A stretch of DNA of 5,842 bases from Bacteroidota bacterium. GTDB lineage: Bacteria; Bacteroidota; Bacteroidia; J057. Below are positions 5,146 to 5,842 of the stretch, in pieces (position 1 is the stretch's first letter; each line of letters begins with the position of its first letter). The stretch covers positions 1-5,842 of the forward strand of contig RFHL01001235.1 in the NCBI GenBank assembly GCA_003696875.1, written 5' to 3'. Both the position numbers and the translations under genes were made by a program. Below the pieces are notes generated by a model, which ran no database searches, was not told the origin of the DNA, and saw only the letters and a list, made by a program, of their open reading frames with translations.

Positions 5146-5212
5146 AGGGTAAATCCCTTAGGTTCAGCACCTTCCTCCTTTTCGCCCTTGCGCCCCTCTT
5201 GATATTTGCCCT

Positions 5213-5842
5213 ATGTCCCAACCGGAAAAAATTCGCTACGAAGGACTCACCTACGATGATGTCCTTCTCTTGCCTGCATTTTCTGAGGTCCTTCCCCGCG
5301 AAGTCGACACTTCGACGATGCTCACCCGCAACATTCAGCTCCACCTGCCGATCATCAGTGCCGCGATGGACACGGTGACCGAGCATCGCATGGCCATCGC
5401 GATGGCCGCGAGCGGGGGGATCGGAATGATTCATAAAAATATGTCTATCGATCAGCAGGCCGAGGAGGTGCGCAAAGTCAAGCGCTCGGAAAGTGGCATG
5501 ATCGTGGATCCGATTACCCTGTCGCCCGACAATACGCTGCTTGATGCCTCTCGCATCATGACCGAGAACCGGATCGGCGGGATCCCGATCGTGGATAGCG
5601 GCCAGCGGCTGGTGGGTATTCTCACCAACCGTGATCTGCGCTTCGAAGTAGCCGATGGCCGCAAGGTGCGGGAGCTCATGACGAGCGAAAACCTGATCAC
5701 GGCCCCGCAAGGCACGACCCTGGAGCAAGCCGAGGAGATCATTCGCCGCTACAAAGTTGAGAAACTGCCCGTAGTGGATGCCGATGGCAAATTGGTCGGG
5801 CTCATCACCTACCGGGACATCATCAAGAAGCAGACCTTCCCC
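5213..5842 (+). CDS. guaB: IMP dehydrogenase, N-terminal part (cut by window end)
   Basis: The first 210 residues of a protein normally about 490 long are present, and the frame is open to the window edge. IMP dehydrogenase oxidises IMP to XMP with NAD+, the committed step of GMP synthesis in the cytoplasm. Diagnostic features are L-T-Y-D-D-V-L-L-L-P (12-21), P-I-I-S-A-A-M-D-T-V-T-E (46-57) and G-G-I-G-M-I-H-K-N-M (68-77). Two CBS domains interrupt the barrel, about residues 95-155 and 156-210, with G-G-I-P-I-V-D, L-T-N-R-D-L-R-F, K-L-P-V-V-D and L-I-T-Y-R-D-I. The catalytic cysteine loop and flap lie beyond the window. The CBS pair usually binds adenine and guanine nucleotides for allosteric control. 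ATG 5213-5215 gives the standard N-terminus; no Shine-Dalgarno site precedes it. The sequence closely resembles Bacteroidota GuaB from memory, including K-K-Q-T-F-P at the edge. Confidence 0.97.
   Translation, partial: MSQPEKIRYEGLTYDDVLLLPAFSEVLPREVDTSTMLTRNIQLHLPIISAAMDTVTEHRMAIAMAASGGIGMIHKNMSIDQQAEEVRKVKRSESGMIVDPITLSPDNTLLDASRIMTENRIGGIPIVDSGQRLVGILTNRDLRFEVADGRKVRELMTSENLITAPQGTTLEQAEEIIRRYKVEKLPVVDADGKLVGLITYRDIIKKQTFP

Noticed and set aside
5146..5160. Short inverted repeat AGGG-TAAAT-CCCT before guaB
   Set aside because: The arms are only four bases long and do not extend, so chance is the simplest explanation.
5144..5728. Minus-strand open frame of 194 codons
   Set aside because: It is antisense to guaB, whose motifs are unmistakable. 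The His/Arg/Asp-rich translation has no family resemblance.

Overview
The window looks like chromosomal DNA from a high-GC member of the Bacteroidota, probably close to Saprospiria or a similar lineage. This placement is inference from remembered family resemblance. The IMP dehydrogenase fragment, the stand-alone LON-domain protein (ending L-N-G-H-Y-K-N), the flippase-like membrane protein and the SH3-type lipoprotein all read like Bacteroidota versions. None of the six genes has a normally spaced Shine-Dalgarno sequence, and several TAnnTTTG-like elements (the Bacteroidota -7 promoter consensus) lie upstream of genes. No rRNA, tRNA, CRISPR array, insertion sequence or phage gene is visible.

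Layout. Positions 10-2718 hold two genes on the minus strand, apparently co-transcribed. A secreted lipoprotein with an SH3-like domain (1642-2718) is followed after 36 bp by a full-length but catalytically dismantled relative of bacterial prolyl-tRNA synthetase (10-1605). A divergent intergenic region (2719-2864) with two inverted repeats and long T-runs separates them from a small ArsR-family regulator on the plus strand (2865-3182). That gene ends in a strong intrinsic terminator (3224-3250). It converges on a minus-strand LON substrate-binding-domain protein (3253-3888). A second divergent region (3889-4051) leads to a plus-strand integral membrane protein of the UPF0104 / LPG-synthase-TM flippase-like family (4052-5077). 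A 135-bp gap with a 15-bp palindrome precedes guaB, IMP dehydrogenase (5213 to the window end), which is cut off in its second CBS domain.

The most interesting item is the prolyl-tRNA-synthetase-like protein. The signature residues of the aminoacylation core are gone: the TxE threonine, the motif 2 F-R-x-E and the motif 3 arginine (glutamate here). The inserted editing domain (INS/YbaK-like) keeps its lysine, its GxxxP motif and its GAN-x4-H motif. The C-terminal anticodon-binding domain is also well preserved. The reading frame is intact over 531 codons, so this is not simple decay. The best hypothesis is a pseudo-synthetase that clears mischarged tRNA-Pro in trans, or a tRNA-binding regulator. 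This would make sense in Bacteroidota, whose usual ProRS, as I recall, is the archaeal/eukaryal-type enzyme without an INS domain. The other genes look like ordinary housekeeping or accessory genes without an obvious shared pathway.
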